NCBI GenBank assembly: GCA_036510065.1
Contig: DATCEO010000129.1
Span: 1-64,000 of the forward strand
Origin: DASUBV01 sp036510065
Lineage (GTDB): Bacteria; Actinomycetota; Actinomycetes; Streptosporangiales; Streptosporangiaceae
Length of the DNA: 64,000 nt
Direction: 5' to 3'
Shown: positions 40,961-49,520 of the stretch, piece by piece
How the letters are laid out: every line of letters starts with the position of its first letter
How positions within the stretch are numbered: position 1 is the first letter of the stretch
The notes under the pieces: generated by a model
The model's database searches: none
What the model was told of the DNA's origin: nothing
The model's input: only the letters and a program-made list of their open reading frames with translations
Made by a program: the position numbers and the translations under genes

Positions 40961-41824
40961 TCAGGTGCATTGCATACTGAGGGTACGGATGAGATTTGCT
41001 GAGTCGGCTGGCGGCAGGGCGGTCGCGCGGAGCAGGTCGAATGCCTCGACCCGTGCTCTGACCTCTCTTTCTCGTTCTTCCACGTACGCCTGGCCGGCGA
41101 CGCCCTCGGAATAGACCACGTCCGGATCAAAGCGCTCAGGGAACTCGATAATGGCGAACGGGCCGTTGAGCGCGGGATGCAGGCCGCTGGAGAACTCCAG
41201 CACCTGAAGGGTCACGTTCGGCATCGTGCTGGCCTCGCACAGGTGCTCCAGCTGGCGGTGCATGAGGTCGGGCGGCCCCATGGTCCGGCGGATCACGGCC
41301 TCGTCCAGGATGATCCACAGCTGGAGCGGGTCAGCGCGCAGCAGCACCTCCTGGCGCTGCATCCGCAGGGCCACCAGGCGGTCGATCTCCTCAGGGCTCT
41401 CCCGCCTGCGGACGGTCGTCATCACAGCCCTGGCGTACTCCTGCGTCTGCAGCAGCCCGTGCACCACCTGGGCCTCGTAGACGCGCAGGGACGCGGCCTC
41501 GGCCTCTAGCCCGACATAGATCCCGAAGCCGGTGGGCAGGACGTCCTCCCAGACGGCCCACCAGCCCTTGCGGTGCCCCTCCCGGGCCATCTCGACCAGT
41601 ACCTGACGCTGCGACGGATCGTCGACGCCGTAGATCTCCAGCATCGTGGTCAGGTAGGCGCTCCTGGTGGGCGCCTTCCCGGTCTCTATCCGGGACAGCG
41701 TGGAAGGCGCCAGCCCGAGCTGCTCGGCCACCTCTTCCAGCTTGATCGACTGCGCCTCGCGCAGCCGCCTTAATTCGCTGCCAAGCCGTCGACGGCGGAC
41801 TGTCGGTCCGATCGACACGGGCAC
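40961..41824 (-). CDS. XRE-family regulator with DUF5753 domain (second copy)
   Basis: The 287-residue protein has HTH residues RLGSELRRLREAQSIKLEEVAEQLGLAPSTLSRIETGK and a DUF5753 domain (KGWWAVWEDVLPTGFGIYVGLEAEAASLRVYEAQVVHGLLQTQEYARA to DPDVVYSEGVAGQAYVEE). It has the same architecture and length as the regulator at 39543 but is clearly diverged in sequence, so it is not a recent duplication. It converges with that pair and is divergent from the ATPase gene at 42116. Confidence 0.9.
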   Translation of the reverse strand: MPVSIGPTVRRRRLGSELRRLREAQSIKLEEVAEQLGLAPSTLSRIETGKAPTRSAYLTTMLEIYGVDDPSQRQVLVEMAREGHRKGWWAVWEDVLPTGFGIYVGLEAEAASLRVYEAQVVHGLLQTQEYARAVMTTVRRRESPEEIDRLVALRMQRQEVLLRADPLQLWIILDEAVIRRTMGPPDLMHRQLEHLCEASTMPNVTLQVLEFSSGLHPALNGPFAIIEFPERFDPDVVYSEGVAGQAYVEEREREVRARVEAFDLLRATALPPADSANLIRTLSMQCT

Positions 41825-41936
41825 TCGCCCCCTAGGGGAAGGAAAGCGCGAAATCCGGCCGAATTCCCCCTAAGAGGAGTCAGACGTCGCGCTGGCTGGC
41901 TTCGGGCTCACCATACCTGAAAAACGGCGGCGTGAT

Positions 41937-41986
41937 GAGATCTCATCTGAGATCTCGTATGCAATATTTCTCTGACGCACTTGCGT
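41937..41986. promoter_or_regulatory. Upstream region of second XRE gene: twin GAGATCTC and ACGCACTTGCGT
   Basis: GAGATCTC occurs at 41937-41944 and 41949-41956, each a perfect 8-bp palindrome 12 bp apart (about one helical turn). ACGCACTTGCGT follows at 41975-41986. The last differs by one base from the palindrome in front of the other XRE gene (39421-39432). The block lies between the divergent XRE and ATPase genes and could control both. Confidence 0.55.
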
Positions 41987-42115
41987 GCCGTGCATCGTCA
42001 TACCATTATGAATGACACGGCGCCGCAGCGTGCTACCCGCTCCCGCACGAACCGGTGCTATCCGCCACATGGTGGCGGACCTGCTATTTCCGGTGCTGGG
42101 GAAGGAGCAACCGAG

Positions 42116-42559
42116 ATGGCACTCGCCGTCACGCGCGCTAGCGATGCGGCCGAGGATCTTGCCACAATGGCCGGCGCTGCCGTTCTGGGCAGCGTCACCA
42201 TTCCCGGCCGGGCTGAACAGGTCCGGACGGCGCGCAGGTTCGTCGCCAAGATCCTAGGCGAGTTAGGCACCGTCACGGAGACAGCGGTCCTGCTGACCTC
42301 GGAGCTGGTCACCAATGCGGTCCAGCACAGCGACTCCCGCCGGCCGGGCGGCACGGTCACGCTGCTCATCCTGGAAATCGCCGGCCGGATCCGGATCGAG
42401 GTGACCGACAATGGCTCGGATCACAGCTCGCCGGTCGTCAAGGCCGACGTGTTCTCCCCCGATGGCCACGGCCTGCTGCTGGTGGAGACCATGGCCGGGC
42501 ACTGGGGGTACCTGCGCGACGGGGCGGGCACGACCGTCTGGTTCCAGCTCGCCGCCTAG
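42116..42559 (+). CDS. GHKL-type ATPase, anti-sigma factor-like (RsbW/SpoIIAB-like)
   Basis: The 147-residue product has only a HATPase_c domain: LLTSELVTNAVQHSDSRRPGG (N-box), IEVTDNGSDHSSPVV (degenerate G1, DNGS where DxGxG is usual) and DGHGLLLVETMAGHWGYLRD (G2). Such single-domain ATPases are abundant in actinomycetes, often beside XRE/DUF5753-DUF397 genes, and act as anti-sigma-like serine kinases. ATG 42116 is preceded by GAAGGAG; the upstream part of the longer frame has no homology. Its TAG shares a CTAG palindrome with the stop of the convergent der gene. Confidence 0.87.
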   Translation: MALAVTRASDAAEDLATMAGAAVLGSVTIPGRAEQVRTARRFVAKILGELGTVTETAVLLTSELVTNAVQHSDSRRPGGTVTLLILEIAGRIRIEVTDNGSDHSSPVVKADVFSPDGHGLLLVETMAGHWGYLRDGAGTTVWFQLAA

Positions 42560-43980
42560 CTGCGCCGGGCGCCCCTCGCCGACCGGCCGCCCGCGCCCTG
42601 CCGCTTCTCGCGCAGGCGCATGGACAGGTGCACCGGCGTGCCGTCGAAGCCGAACTCCTCGCGCAGCCGCCGCTCGATGAACCTGCGGTAGCCGGCCTGC
42701 AGGAAGCCCGTGGTGAACAGCACGAAATGCGGCGGCCGGACGCCCGCCTGGGTGGCGAACATGATCTTGGGCTGCTTCCCGCCGCGGACCGGCGGCGGCG
42801 TCGCGGCAATCAGCGCGGTGAGCCAGGCGTTCAGACGGCCCGTCGGTACCCGGGTCTCCCAGCTGGCCAGCGCCGTCTCCAGCGCGGGAACGAGCCGGTC
42901 GACGTGCCAGCCGGTTGCCGCCGATACGTTGACCCGCGGCGCCCACCGCGCCGTGTGCAGCTGACGGTCGATCTCCCGGTCGAGGAAATACCGCCGGTCC
43001 TCGTCGAGGAGGTCCCACTTGTTATAGGCGATCACGAGCGCGCGTCCCGCGTCGATGACCATGGAGATGATCCGCAGGTCCTGCTCGGCCAGCGGCTCGC
43101 TGGCGTCGATCAGCACCACCGCTACCTCGGCGCGCTCCAGCGCCCGCTCGGTGCGCAGCGCGGCAAAGTAGTCCGCGCCCTGCGTCTCGCGCATCCGCCG
43201 CCTGATGCCGGCCGTGTCGACGAACCGCCAGGTCTTCCCGCCCAGCTCGATGAGCTCATCCACCGGATCCCGCGTGGTCCCGGCGACCGGGTCGACCAGC
43301 ACCCGCTCCGTTCCGGCCAGCTTGTTGAGCAGGCTGGACTTGCCTACGTTGGGGCGGCCGATCAGCGCCACCCGGCGCGGGCCGCCCTCGTCGTCGAACC
43401 GCTCCCCCGGTGCCTGCGGCAGCGCGTCGAGGATGGCGTCCAGGAGGTCGCCGCTGCCCCGGCCGTGCAGGGCGCTGACCGAGAGCGGCTCGCCGAGCCC
43501 GAGCGACCACAGCGAGCTGGCGTTGGACTCCCCCGGCGCGTCGTCGATCTTGTTGGCCGCCACCACGACCGGCTTGCGGGACTTGCGCAGGACGGCGGCC
43601 ACGGCAGCATCGGCGTCGGTAATGCCGACGACGGCGTCCACCACGAACAGCACCGCGTCCGCCGCGTCGACCGCGACCCTGGCCTGGGCCGCTACCCGGG
43701 CCGCCAGCGACTGGCTGCCCTCCACCTCCGGCTCCCAGCCGCCGGTATCCACCAGCGTGAAGGCCCGCCCGCGCCAGGTCGCGTCGTAGCTGACGCGATC
43801 GCGGGTGACGCCCGGCGTGTCCTCCACGACCGCCTGGCGGCTGCCGAGGATCCGGTTCACGAGCGTGGACTTGCCGACGTTGGGCCGGCCTACCACGGCG
43901 AGGACCGGGGCGGCGCCCGCAGCCGTCCCGGCTGGCCCCGCCAGCCCGGCGGCCGCGCCGGCCTGGGCGTCCTCAGCCAC
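42556..43980 (-). CDS. der: Ribosome-associated GTPase Der (EngA)
   Basis: The 474-residue protein has two tandem GTPase domains and a C-terminal KH-like domain. Domain 1 has VVGRPNVGKSTLVN, DTGGWE and NKID; domain 2 has LIGRPNVGKSSLLNKL, VDTAGIRRR and NKWD. It acts in 50S subunit maturation. GTG 43980 overlaps the stop of cmk by 8 bp, an order (cmk-der) conserved in actinomycetes. The C-terminal tail is Arg/Gly-rich (GAGGRSARGARRS). Confidence 0.95.
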   Translation of the reverse strand: MAEDAQAGAAAGLAGPAGTAAGAAPVLAVVGRPNVGKSTLVNRILGSRQAVVEDTPGVTRDRVSYDATWRGRAFTLVDTGGWEPEVEGSQSLAARVAAQARVAVDAADAVLFVVDAVVGITDADAAVAAVLRKSRKPVVVAANKIDDAPGESNASSLWSLGLGEPLSVSALHGRGSGDLLDAILDALPQAPGERFDDEGGPRRVALIGRPNVGKSSLLNKLAGTERVLVDPVAGTTRDPVDELIELGGKTWRFVDTAGIRRRMRETQGADYFAALRTERALERAEVAVVLIDASEPLAEQDLRIISMVIDAGRALVIAYNKWDLLDEDRRYFLDREIDRQLHTARWAPRVNVSAATGWHVDRLVPALETALASWETRVPTGRLNAWLTALIAATPPPVRGGKQPKIMFATQAGVRPPHFVLFTTGFLQAGYRRFIERRLREEFGFDGTPVHLSMRLREKRQGAGGRSARGARRS

Positions 43981-44725
43981 GGCGCGCCGCGCTCCTGCTA
44001 CGGGCCAGCTTGATGATCTCGGCGATGACCTCGTCGAGCTCGAGCGCCGAGGTGTCCAGCTGCACCGCGTCGGCGGCCCGGGCCATCTGCGGGGCGTCGC
44101 GCTGGTCCCGGCGCGCCTGCTCCTGGCGGGTCAGCTCGGCGGTGGCCGCCGGGTCGGCGGCCAGGTCCGCGGCCCGCCGCAGGGCGCGGATGGCCTCGCT
44201 CGCGGTGAGGAACACCTTCACCTGCGCGCCCGGGGCCACGACGGTCCCGATATCGCGTCCCTCGGCCACGATGCCGGCGCCGGCGGCCACGGCATCGGCG
44301 ATGATCCCCCGCTGCAGGCCGATCAGGTACTCCCGGACCTGCGGCAGCGCCGCGACCGCGCTGACAGCGTTCGATACCTCGCGGCTGCGGATCGGGCCCG
44401 CGACATCCTGGCCGTCCACGGCGATCCGCGGCGCCGCCGGGTCGGTGCCCACCTCGATCGAGGGGCGCCGGAAGTCAGCCAGCACCGCGGCCGAGTCCGC
44501 CGGATCGACGCCCTGGGCCTGCAGCCACCAGGTCAGCGCCCGGTACATGGCCCCGGTGTCGAGGTAGCGCAGGCCCAGGGCGCGCGCGACGCCCCGGGCG
44601 GCGGAGGACTTGCCCGAGCCAGCCGGGCCGTCCACGGCGATCACGAGGCCGGCGGGCCAGCCGCCTGGATCGTCGCGGCTGCCGCGGGCGAATGCCTGCT
44701 GGGTACTTGGGGCCGAGTTGGTCAC
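43973..44725 (-). CDS. cmk: Cytidylate kinase
   Basis: The 250-residue NMP kinase phosphorylates CMP/dCMP with ATP. Markers are the P-loop VIAVDGPAGSGKSSAARG, YLDTGAMYRALTWW, the CMP-binding insert region around DVAGPIRSREVSNAVS, IVAEGRDIGTVV and the lid RRDQRDAPQ. A 25-residue polar N-terminal extension precedes the P-loop. The gene follows tyrA after a short gap and overlaps der. Confidence 0.95.
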   Translation of the reverse strand: MTNSAPSTQQAFARGSRDDPGGWPAGLVIAVDGPAGSGKSSAARGVARALGLRYLDTGAMYRALTWWLQAQGVDPADSAAVLADFRRPSIEVGTDPAAPRIAVDGQDVAGPIRSREVSNAVSAVAALPQVREYLIGLQRGIIADAVAAGAGIVAEGRDIGTVVAPGAQVKVFLTASEAIRALRRAADLAADPAATAELTRQEQARRDQRDAPQMARAADAVQLDTSALELDEVIAEIIKLARSRSAARRG

Positions 44726-44735
44726 GAAGGCGATG

Positions 44736-45875
44736 TTACCGGCGCACGGGCCACCCGCTGGCCGCCAAGGCCGGGATGAGCCGCTCGACGGCCTCCGGCC
44801 GGACCGACAGCTCGGCTACGCCGACCGGCAATCCGGGCGAATGCTCGATGCCCACGTCCTCGATATTGATGCCCGCCCGGTCCGCCGTCTCGAACAGCCG
44901 GGCCAGCTCGCCAGGCCGGTCGGGGATGACGACCTGGACGACCGCGTAGCTCGGGGCCGGGCCGCCGCGCTTGCCGGGAATCCGCGCCACGCCGGAGCCG
45001 GCCCGCTGCAGCAGGTCAGTCAGCTGCTTGCCGGCATCGCCCTTCTCGTCGGCCGAGGCGGCCAGGGCGTCCGCGGCCGCCTGCAGGTCTCCGGCCAGCT
45101 GGGCCAGGATCTGCGCGACCGGGCCGGCGTTGGCCGTCAGGATCTGCATCCACAGCCCCGAGTCACCCGCGGCGATCCTGGTCACGTCGCGCAGTCCCTG
45201 GCCGGCCAGGGCCAGCGCGGCATCGGGCGCCTGGTCCAGCTGGGCGGCCATGGCCACGGCCACCAGATGGGGCACGTGGGAGACCAGCGCGACCCAGCGG
45301 TCGTGCTCGGCGGCCGGCAGCTGGACGACCTGGGCGCCGCAGGCACTGGCCAGGCCGCTGACGGCCGCCAGGGCCGCCTGGGAGGTCTGCGGGACCGGGC
45401 ACAGGACCCAGGGCCGGCCGAGGAACAGGTCAGCCCTGGCCGCGGCCGGACCCGATCGCTCGCGGCCGGACAGCGGATGGCCGGGCACGTAGCTGGCCAG
45501 GTCGCAGCCGAGCTCGCGGGCAAGGCGGAGCGGAAGCTCCTTGACGCTGGCCACGTCGGTGTAGCAGCGGGCCAGCCCGCGCTGCTGCGCGGCGGCCAGT
45601 TCCGCCGCCACCGCCGACGGCGGCACGGCCAGGACCGCGACATCGGCGGGACCGTCCGGCGGTCCGCCGGACGGCAGCTCACGCCCGGCCCCGATGTCCT
45701 GCGCCAGCCGGGCCGCGGTCGGATCCTGGTCAGCCAGCCAGACCTGGGTGCCCTGCGCGCGCAGGGCCAGCGCGACGGAGGTGCCGATCAGGCCCGCGCC
45801 GATCACCACCACGGCGGCGGGCACCGGGCCGTGGTCCGGGCGGTCGGCCCCCGTGGTCTGCGCCCCGGTGGTCAC
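44736..45875 (-). CDS. tyrA: Prephenate dehydrogenase with C-terminal ACT domain
   Basis: The 379-residue enzyme oxidises prephenate to 4-hydroxyphenylpyruvate for tyrosine. The NAD motif VVVIGAGLIGTSVALAL, SVKELPLRLA, the catalytic VPGHPLSGRERSG with its His, and the HVPHLVAVAMA helix mark the TyrA core. YAVVQVVIPDRPGELARLFETADRAGINIEDV is an ACT regulatory domain, probably for tyrosine feedback. GTG 45875 overlaps the chorismate mutase stop (GTGA), so the two consecutive pathway steps are coupled. Confidence 0.93.
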   Translation of the reverse strand: MTTGAQTTGADRPDHGPVPAAVVVIGAGLIGTSVALALRAQGTQVWLADQDPTAARLAQDIGAGRELPSGGPPDGPADVAVLAVPPSAVAAELAAAQQRGLARCYTDVASVKELPLRLARELGCDLASYVPGHPLSGRERSGPAAARADLFLGRPWVLCPVPQTSQAALAAVSGLASACGAQVVQLPAAEHDRWVALVSHVPHLVAVAMAAQLDQAPDAALALAGQGLRDVTRIAAGDSGLWMQILTANAGPVAQILAQLAGDLQAAADALAASADEKGDAGKQLTDLLQRAGSGVARIPGKRGGPAPSYAVVQVVIPDRPGELARLFETADRAGINIEDVGIEHSPGLPVGVAELSVRPEAVERLIPALAASGWPVRR

Positions 45876-46234
45876 TGCGCGATATCCAGTCGCAGCGCGG
45901 CGGCGCCGCGCAGGTAGACGTGCTGCACCTCGGGTCGGCTCAGCTCCGTCTCCACGTGCATCATCAGCCGGACCACGCGGGGCATCGCGCCCGGCACCGG
46001 GATCTCGCTGCAGCACAGCAGCGGCACCTCCTGGAAGCCCAGCTTGCGGGCCGCCAGGGCCGGAAACTCGGTATTGAGATCAGCGGTGGCGCTGAAGATG
46101 ACGCTGATCACCTGGTCCGTGCTGAGCTTGTTCCGGCTCATGACCTCGGTCACTAGCTCAGCGGTGCCCGCGAGGATCGAGTCCGCCTGGTTGGCCTCGA
46201 CCTGGACGGCGCCGCGGACTGCCCTGACCGCCAC
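45872..46234 (-). CDS. aroH: Chorismate mutase, AroH type
   Basis: The protein has the monofunctional AroH trimer fold: VRAVRGAVQVEANQADSIL (active-site Arg), DQVISVIFSATADLNTEFPALAARKLGF, VPLLCCSEIPVPGAMPRVVRLMMH and HVYLRGAAALRLDI. It converts chorismate to prephenate, the substrate of the next gene. GTG 46234 is chosen because AGGGG lies six bases upstream; ATG 46240 or 46264 are possible alternatives. Confidence 0.92.
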   Translation of the reverse strand: MAVRAVRGAVQVEANQADSILAGTAELVTEVMSRNKLSTDQVISVIFSATADLNTEFPALAARKLGFQEVPLLCCSEIPVPGAMPRVVRLMMHVETELSRPEVQHVYLRGAAALRLDIAQ

Positions 46235-46365
46235 CTGCATCCCCTCTCGTTGTGCCGCAATCATGGCGACTACGCCGCTTTGTCGCTGTCGTGACCTCAG
46301 CCGAGCTGCCCCGGCCGCCGGCCCGGAGGCCGCTGCCGCCCGGGCTGCTGCGCGCCGGGCGCTCG

Positions 46366-47511
46366 CTACAGGCCGACCGCCGCGTACAGGTCGCCTACCT
46401 CCTTGACCGACAGCCGCCGGGTGGCGCCGGATCGCAGCGAGCCCAGCGCCACCGGTCCGACCTGGGTCCGCACTAGCCGGCTGACCGGATGCCCGGCTGC
46501 CGCGAGCATGCGCCGGACGATGTGCTTGCGTCCCTCGTGCAGCGTGATCTCCACCAGGGCCCGTGATCCTGCCCGCTCGACCACGCGGAACTTGTCGGCG
46601 CTGGCCACCCCGTCGTCCAGCTCGATGCCGCTCATCAGCTGCCGCCCGAGGTCGCGGGGCAGCGGGCCGGGGATATCGGCCAGGTAGGTCTTGAGGACCC
46701 CGTAGCGCGGGTGGGCCAGCCGGTGCGCTAGCTCCCCGTCGTTCATCAGCAGCATCAGGCCCTCGGTGTCATAGTCGAGCCTGCCGACGTGGAACAGCCG
46801 CTCGGCCCGGTCGCCGATCAGGTCGGCGATGGTGGGCCGGCCCCGGGTGTCGGACATCGTCGTGAGGACTCCGGCGGGCTTATTGAGCGCCACGTAGACC
46901 AGATTCTCACTCGCGGCGATGCGCCGGCCATCCACCCGGATGATCTGATTCTCAGGATCGACCCGGGCCCCGAACCGGCGGACAATCTCGCCGTCCACCT
47001 CCACCCGGCCCTCGCCGATCAGCTCCTCGCAGTGCCGGCGGCTGCCCACGCCCGCAGCGGCCAGGACCTTCTGCAGCCGGACGCCGCCGGGAACATCGAC
47101 GAGCGAGTCGCGGGGGCCTTCCGGGCCGAAGTCGTCGTCCTCGAAGTCGTCGCGTGCCCGCCGGTCGTCATCGGAGCTGAAATTGCGCTGCGGAGCCAGC
47201 TCGGCATCCACTCCCCAGGCCCGCACCCAGCCGGGCCGGGCGCCCGCGGTCACGCCGCGTTCGGCACCGCCGCGGCCGCCACCGCCCCGCCCGGCACCGC
47301 CGCGGCCGCCACCGCCCCGCCCGGCACCGCTCTGTCTGGCACCGCCCCGCCCGCCACCGCTCCGCCCGCCACCGCCACCCGCGGCACCGCCACCCGCGGC
47401 ACCGGCTCCGGCTCCGGACGGGCCGACGCTGGCAGGCCCGGGGCCGCTGCGACCGCCGGTCCCGCGGTCAGCCCGGCTCTCGCCCCGGCGATCACGACCA
47501 GACATGCTCAT
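46366..47511 (-). CDS. rluB: Pseudouridine synthase RluB-like, with Gly/Arg-rich N-terminal extension
   Basis: Residues from about 140 form an S4 domain (VRLQKVLAAAGVGSRRHCEELIGEGRVEVDGE) and an RsuA/RluB synthase with the catalytic Asp in HVGRLDYDTEGLMLLMNDGEL, VLKTYLADI and HEGRKHIVRRMLAAAGHPV. It isomerises a uridine in 23S rRNA. The first about 130 residues are low complexity, with GGGRGGAGRGGG-type repeats and an acidic stretch; this could bind RNA. ATG 47511 overlaps the scpB stop (ATGA). Confidence 0.92.
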   Translation of the reverse strand: MSMSGRDRRGESRADRGTGGRSGPGPASVGPSGAGAGAAGGGAAGGGGGRSGGGRGGARQSGAGRGGGGRGGAGRGGGGRGGAERGVTAGARPGWVRAWGVDAELAPQRNFSSDDDRRARDDFEDDDFGPEGPRDSLVDVPGGVRLQKVLAAAGVGSRRHCEELIGEGRVEVDGEIVRRFGARVDPENQIIRVDGRRIAASENLVYVALNKPAGVLTTMSDTRGRPTIADLIGDRAERLFHVGRLDYDTEGLMLLMNDGELAHRLAHPRYGVLKTYLADIPGPLPRDLGRQLMSGIELDDGVASADKFRVVERAGSRALVEITLHEGRKHIVRRMLAAAGHPVSRLVRTQVGPVALGSLRSGATRRLSVKEVGDLYAAVGL

Positions 47512-48299
47512 GATCCTGAGTCCTGTTCGTCGTCGAGATGGTCGGGCAGGAACGGCGCCAGCTCCGGCAGGTCGGCCAGGCTGGCCACGCCCAGCCGCTC
47601 GAGAAAGTACCCCGTCGTCTGGAACAGCACCGCGCCGGTCTCCGGGTCGGTGCCCGCCTCCTCGGTGAGCCCGCGGAGCACCAGGGTGCGCATGACGCCG
47701 TCGCAGTTGACCCCGCGCACCGCAGAGACGCGGGCCCGGCTGACCGGCTGGCGGTAGGCCACGACCGCCAGCGTCTCCAGCGCGGCCTGGGTGAGCCGCA
47801 CCTCCTGGCCATCCCGGACAAATCGCTCCACGACGCCCGCGTACTCGGCCCGGGTGTAGAACCGCCAGCCGCCAGCGATCTCCAGCAGCTCGAAGCCGCG
47901 CCCGTCGGCCGCGTAGGAGGCCGCGAGCTCGCGCAGCGCCGCCGATACCTCGCCGGTGGGCCGCTCGACGACCTGGGCGATCACGTTCTCAGGCACGGGC
48001 TCGTCCGCGACCAGCAAGATAGCCTCCAGGCTGGCGCGCAGGTCGGGCACGGGGCCGTCCCCGGGCGGCCCTATCTCGGCCGACTCGATGCCGGCTGGCT
48101 CGATACCGGCCGGCTCCATGCCGGCCAGCTCCGCCTTGGCCGAACCTCCGTCGGCCGGCTCCGTGCCGGCCGGACCCGCCTCAGCCGGGCCCCCGTCGGC
48201 TGGCATCATGTCGGCTGGACCCGCCTCGGCCGGCCCGGTGACGGGCGCTGGAGGGGAGGTGGCGACGTGCTGGGGGACGGGAGCCGATCCGTTATGCAT
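47508..48299 (-). CDS. scpB: Segregation and condensation protein ScpB
   Basis: The 263-residue protein has the twin winged-helix fold of ScpB: LRASLEAILLVADEPVPENVIAQVV and LTQAALETLAVVAYRQPVSRARVSAVRGVNCDGVMRTLVLRGL. It joins ScpA and SMC in the condensin complex. An N-terminal extension of about 80 residues is a Pro/Ala/Glu-rich repeat (PADGGPAEAGPAG, EPAGIEPAGIE) absent from ordinary ScpB. ATG 48299 lies two bases beyond the scpA stop; the next gene overlaps by four. Confidence 0.93.
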   Translation of the reverse strand: MHNGSAPVPQHVATSPPAPVTGPAEAGPADMMPADGGPAEAGPAGTEPADGGSAKAELAGMEPAGIEPAGIESAEIGPPGDGPVPDLRASLEAILLVADEPVPENVIAQVVERPTGEVSAALRELAASYAADGRGFELLEIAGGWRFYTRAEYAGVVERFVRDGQEVRLTQAALETLAVVAYRQPVSRARVSAVRGVNCDGVMRTLVLRGLTEEAGTDPETGAVLFQTTGYFLERLGVASLADLPELAPFLPDHLDDEQDSGS

Positions 48300-48301
48300 G
48301 A

Positions 48302-49141
48302 CTAGTCGTCTTCCTGGTCTGGATGCCTCGCTTCGGCGGGCGGCTGGGCGTCCGCCCACGAAACGAACAGATCGCCGAGCGGGATTACCTGGTCGAGGGA
48401 GATCCGGCAGTCCCGGTAGAGCTCCAGGATGGCCAGGAACCGCGCCACGACCTCATAGGTCCCCGCGCAGTCGGCGGTGAGCTGGCGGAAAGTGCTGCGG
48501 CCGATCTCGCGCAGCCGCACCGCCAGTATCTCAGCTTGCTCGTGCACGGTGGTCCGCGGGATGTGCAGGTGGCTGGTCGAGACGGTCGGCGGCAGGCGCG
48601 GCGCGAGCGCCTGGGCGGCGATCGCGGCGAACTGGTCCGGCCGCAGGCCCAGCAGGACCTCGGGCAGCAGCTCGGCGAACTGCGGCTCCATCGGCACCCG
48701 GCGCGGGAACCGGCGGCCCTGCAGGGCCATCTTCCCGGCCAGCACGGCGGCCACTTCCTTGTAGGCGCGGTACTGCAGCAGCCGGGCGAACAGCAGGTCC
48801 CTGGCTTCCAGCAAGGCCAGGTCCTCTTCGTCATCCACCTCGCCGGCGGGCAGCAGCCGGGCGGCCTTGAGATCGAGCAGGGTCGCGGCGACCACGAGGA
48901 AGTAGCTCGCCTGATCGAGGTCCCAGGCATCGGCCAGGGCCCGGATATGGGCAATGAACTCGTCGGTAACGCTGGACAGGGCGATCTCGGTGATATCCAG
49001 CTTGTGCTTGGAGATCAGCGCGAGCAGCAGGTCGAACGGGCCCTCGAAGACATCGAGGTGGACCTCGAAGCCGCCGGCGGGCTGGGCCTGGGGCTGCCCC
49101 TGCGCGGCGTCGTCAGATTCGCCGGTTGCCATGATGGTCAT
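48302..49141 (-). CDS. scpA: Segregation and condensation protein ScpA
   Basis: The 279-residue kleisin has the N-terminal SMC-binding part FEVHLDVFEGPFDLLLALISKHKLDITEIALSSVTDEFI, ASYFLVVAATLLDLKAARLLP, and a C-terminal winged helix (CRISLDQVIPLGDLFVSW). It bridges the SMC heads with ScpB and serves chromosome compaction and segregation. ATG 49141 was used; ATG 49132 three codons on is also possible. It sits in the usual parA-scpA-scpB order. Confidence 0.94.
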   Translation of the reverse strand: MTIMATGESDDAAQGQPQAQPAGGFEVHLDVFEGPFDLLLALISKHKLDITEIALSSVTDEFIAHIRALADAWDLDQASYFLVVAATLLDLKAARLLPAGEVDDEEDLALLEARDLLFARLLQYRAYKEVAAVLAGKMALQGRRFPRRVPMEPQFAELLPEVLLGLRPDQFAAIAAQALAPRLPPTVSTSHLHIPRTTVHEQAEILAVRLREIGRSTFRQLTADCAGTYEVVARFLAILELYRDCRISLDQVIPLGDLFVSWADAQPPAEARHPDQEDD

Positions 49142-49236
49142 TCGAGATCCGCTGCCGCCTGCTGTTCCGCGGCCTCAGCCGCTTCCGGGAACCGACGCTA
49201 TCCGATCCGGCGCTGCGGTCGCGCCCGTGCCACTGG

Positions 49237-49488
49237 TCACGCACCGCCGCGCAGCCGCCTGGCCACCAGGCTCAGATCCCCCTCGGACTCGAGGTCGGCC
49301 AGCAGCACGACCAGCGCCTCGCGGACGATACGGCCCCGGTCGACCGGAATACCGTAGCCACGCAGCGCCAGCCGCGCCCGTTCCAGCTCCATGAGCTCGG
49401 CGGCCGAGAGGTAGACGGTGATCTTCTGAGAGTGCGTTTCGCGGCCGCTGGCCGGTCGCAGGGGCTCAACCTCTGGAGCGCGCACCAC
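49237..49488 (-). CDS. Small RHH-like protein between parA and scpA
   Basis: The frame ends at 49237 and gives SQKITVYLSAAELMELERARLALRGYGIPVDRGRIVREALVVLLADLESEGDLSLVARRL. This has a strand-helix-helix pattern like ribbon-helix-helix DNA-binding proteins (KITVYLS then two helices). GTG 49488 is the likeliest start; GTG 49485 is adjacent, and no strong SD is seen. Position directly downstream of a ParA-type ATPase suggests a ParB-like or centromere-binding role, but that is inference. Confidence 0.65.
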   Translation of the reverse strand: MVRAPEVEPLRPASGRETHSQKITVYLSAAELMELERARLALRGYGIPVDRGRIVREALVVLLADLESEGDLSLVARRLRGGA

Positions 49489-49520
49489 AGGGCGCAGCAG
49501 TTCCGAAACCCCCGGCAGGC

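Noticed and set aside
46789..47757. Plus-strand Gly/Pro/Ala-rich frame opposite rluB
   Set aside because: Produced by the GC-rich repeat of the RluB N-terminus; no independent evidence.
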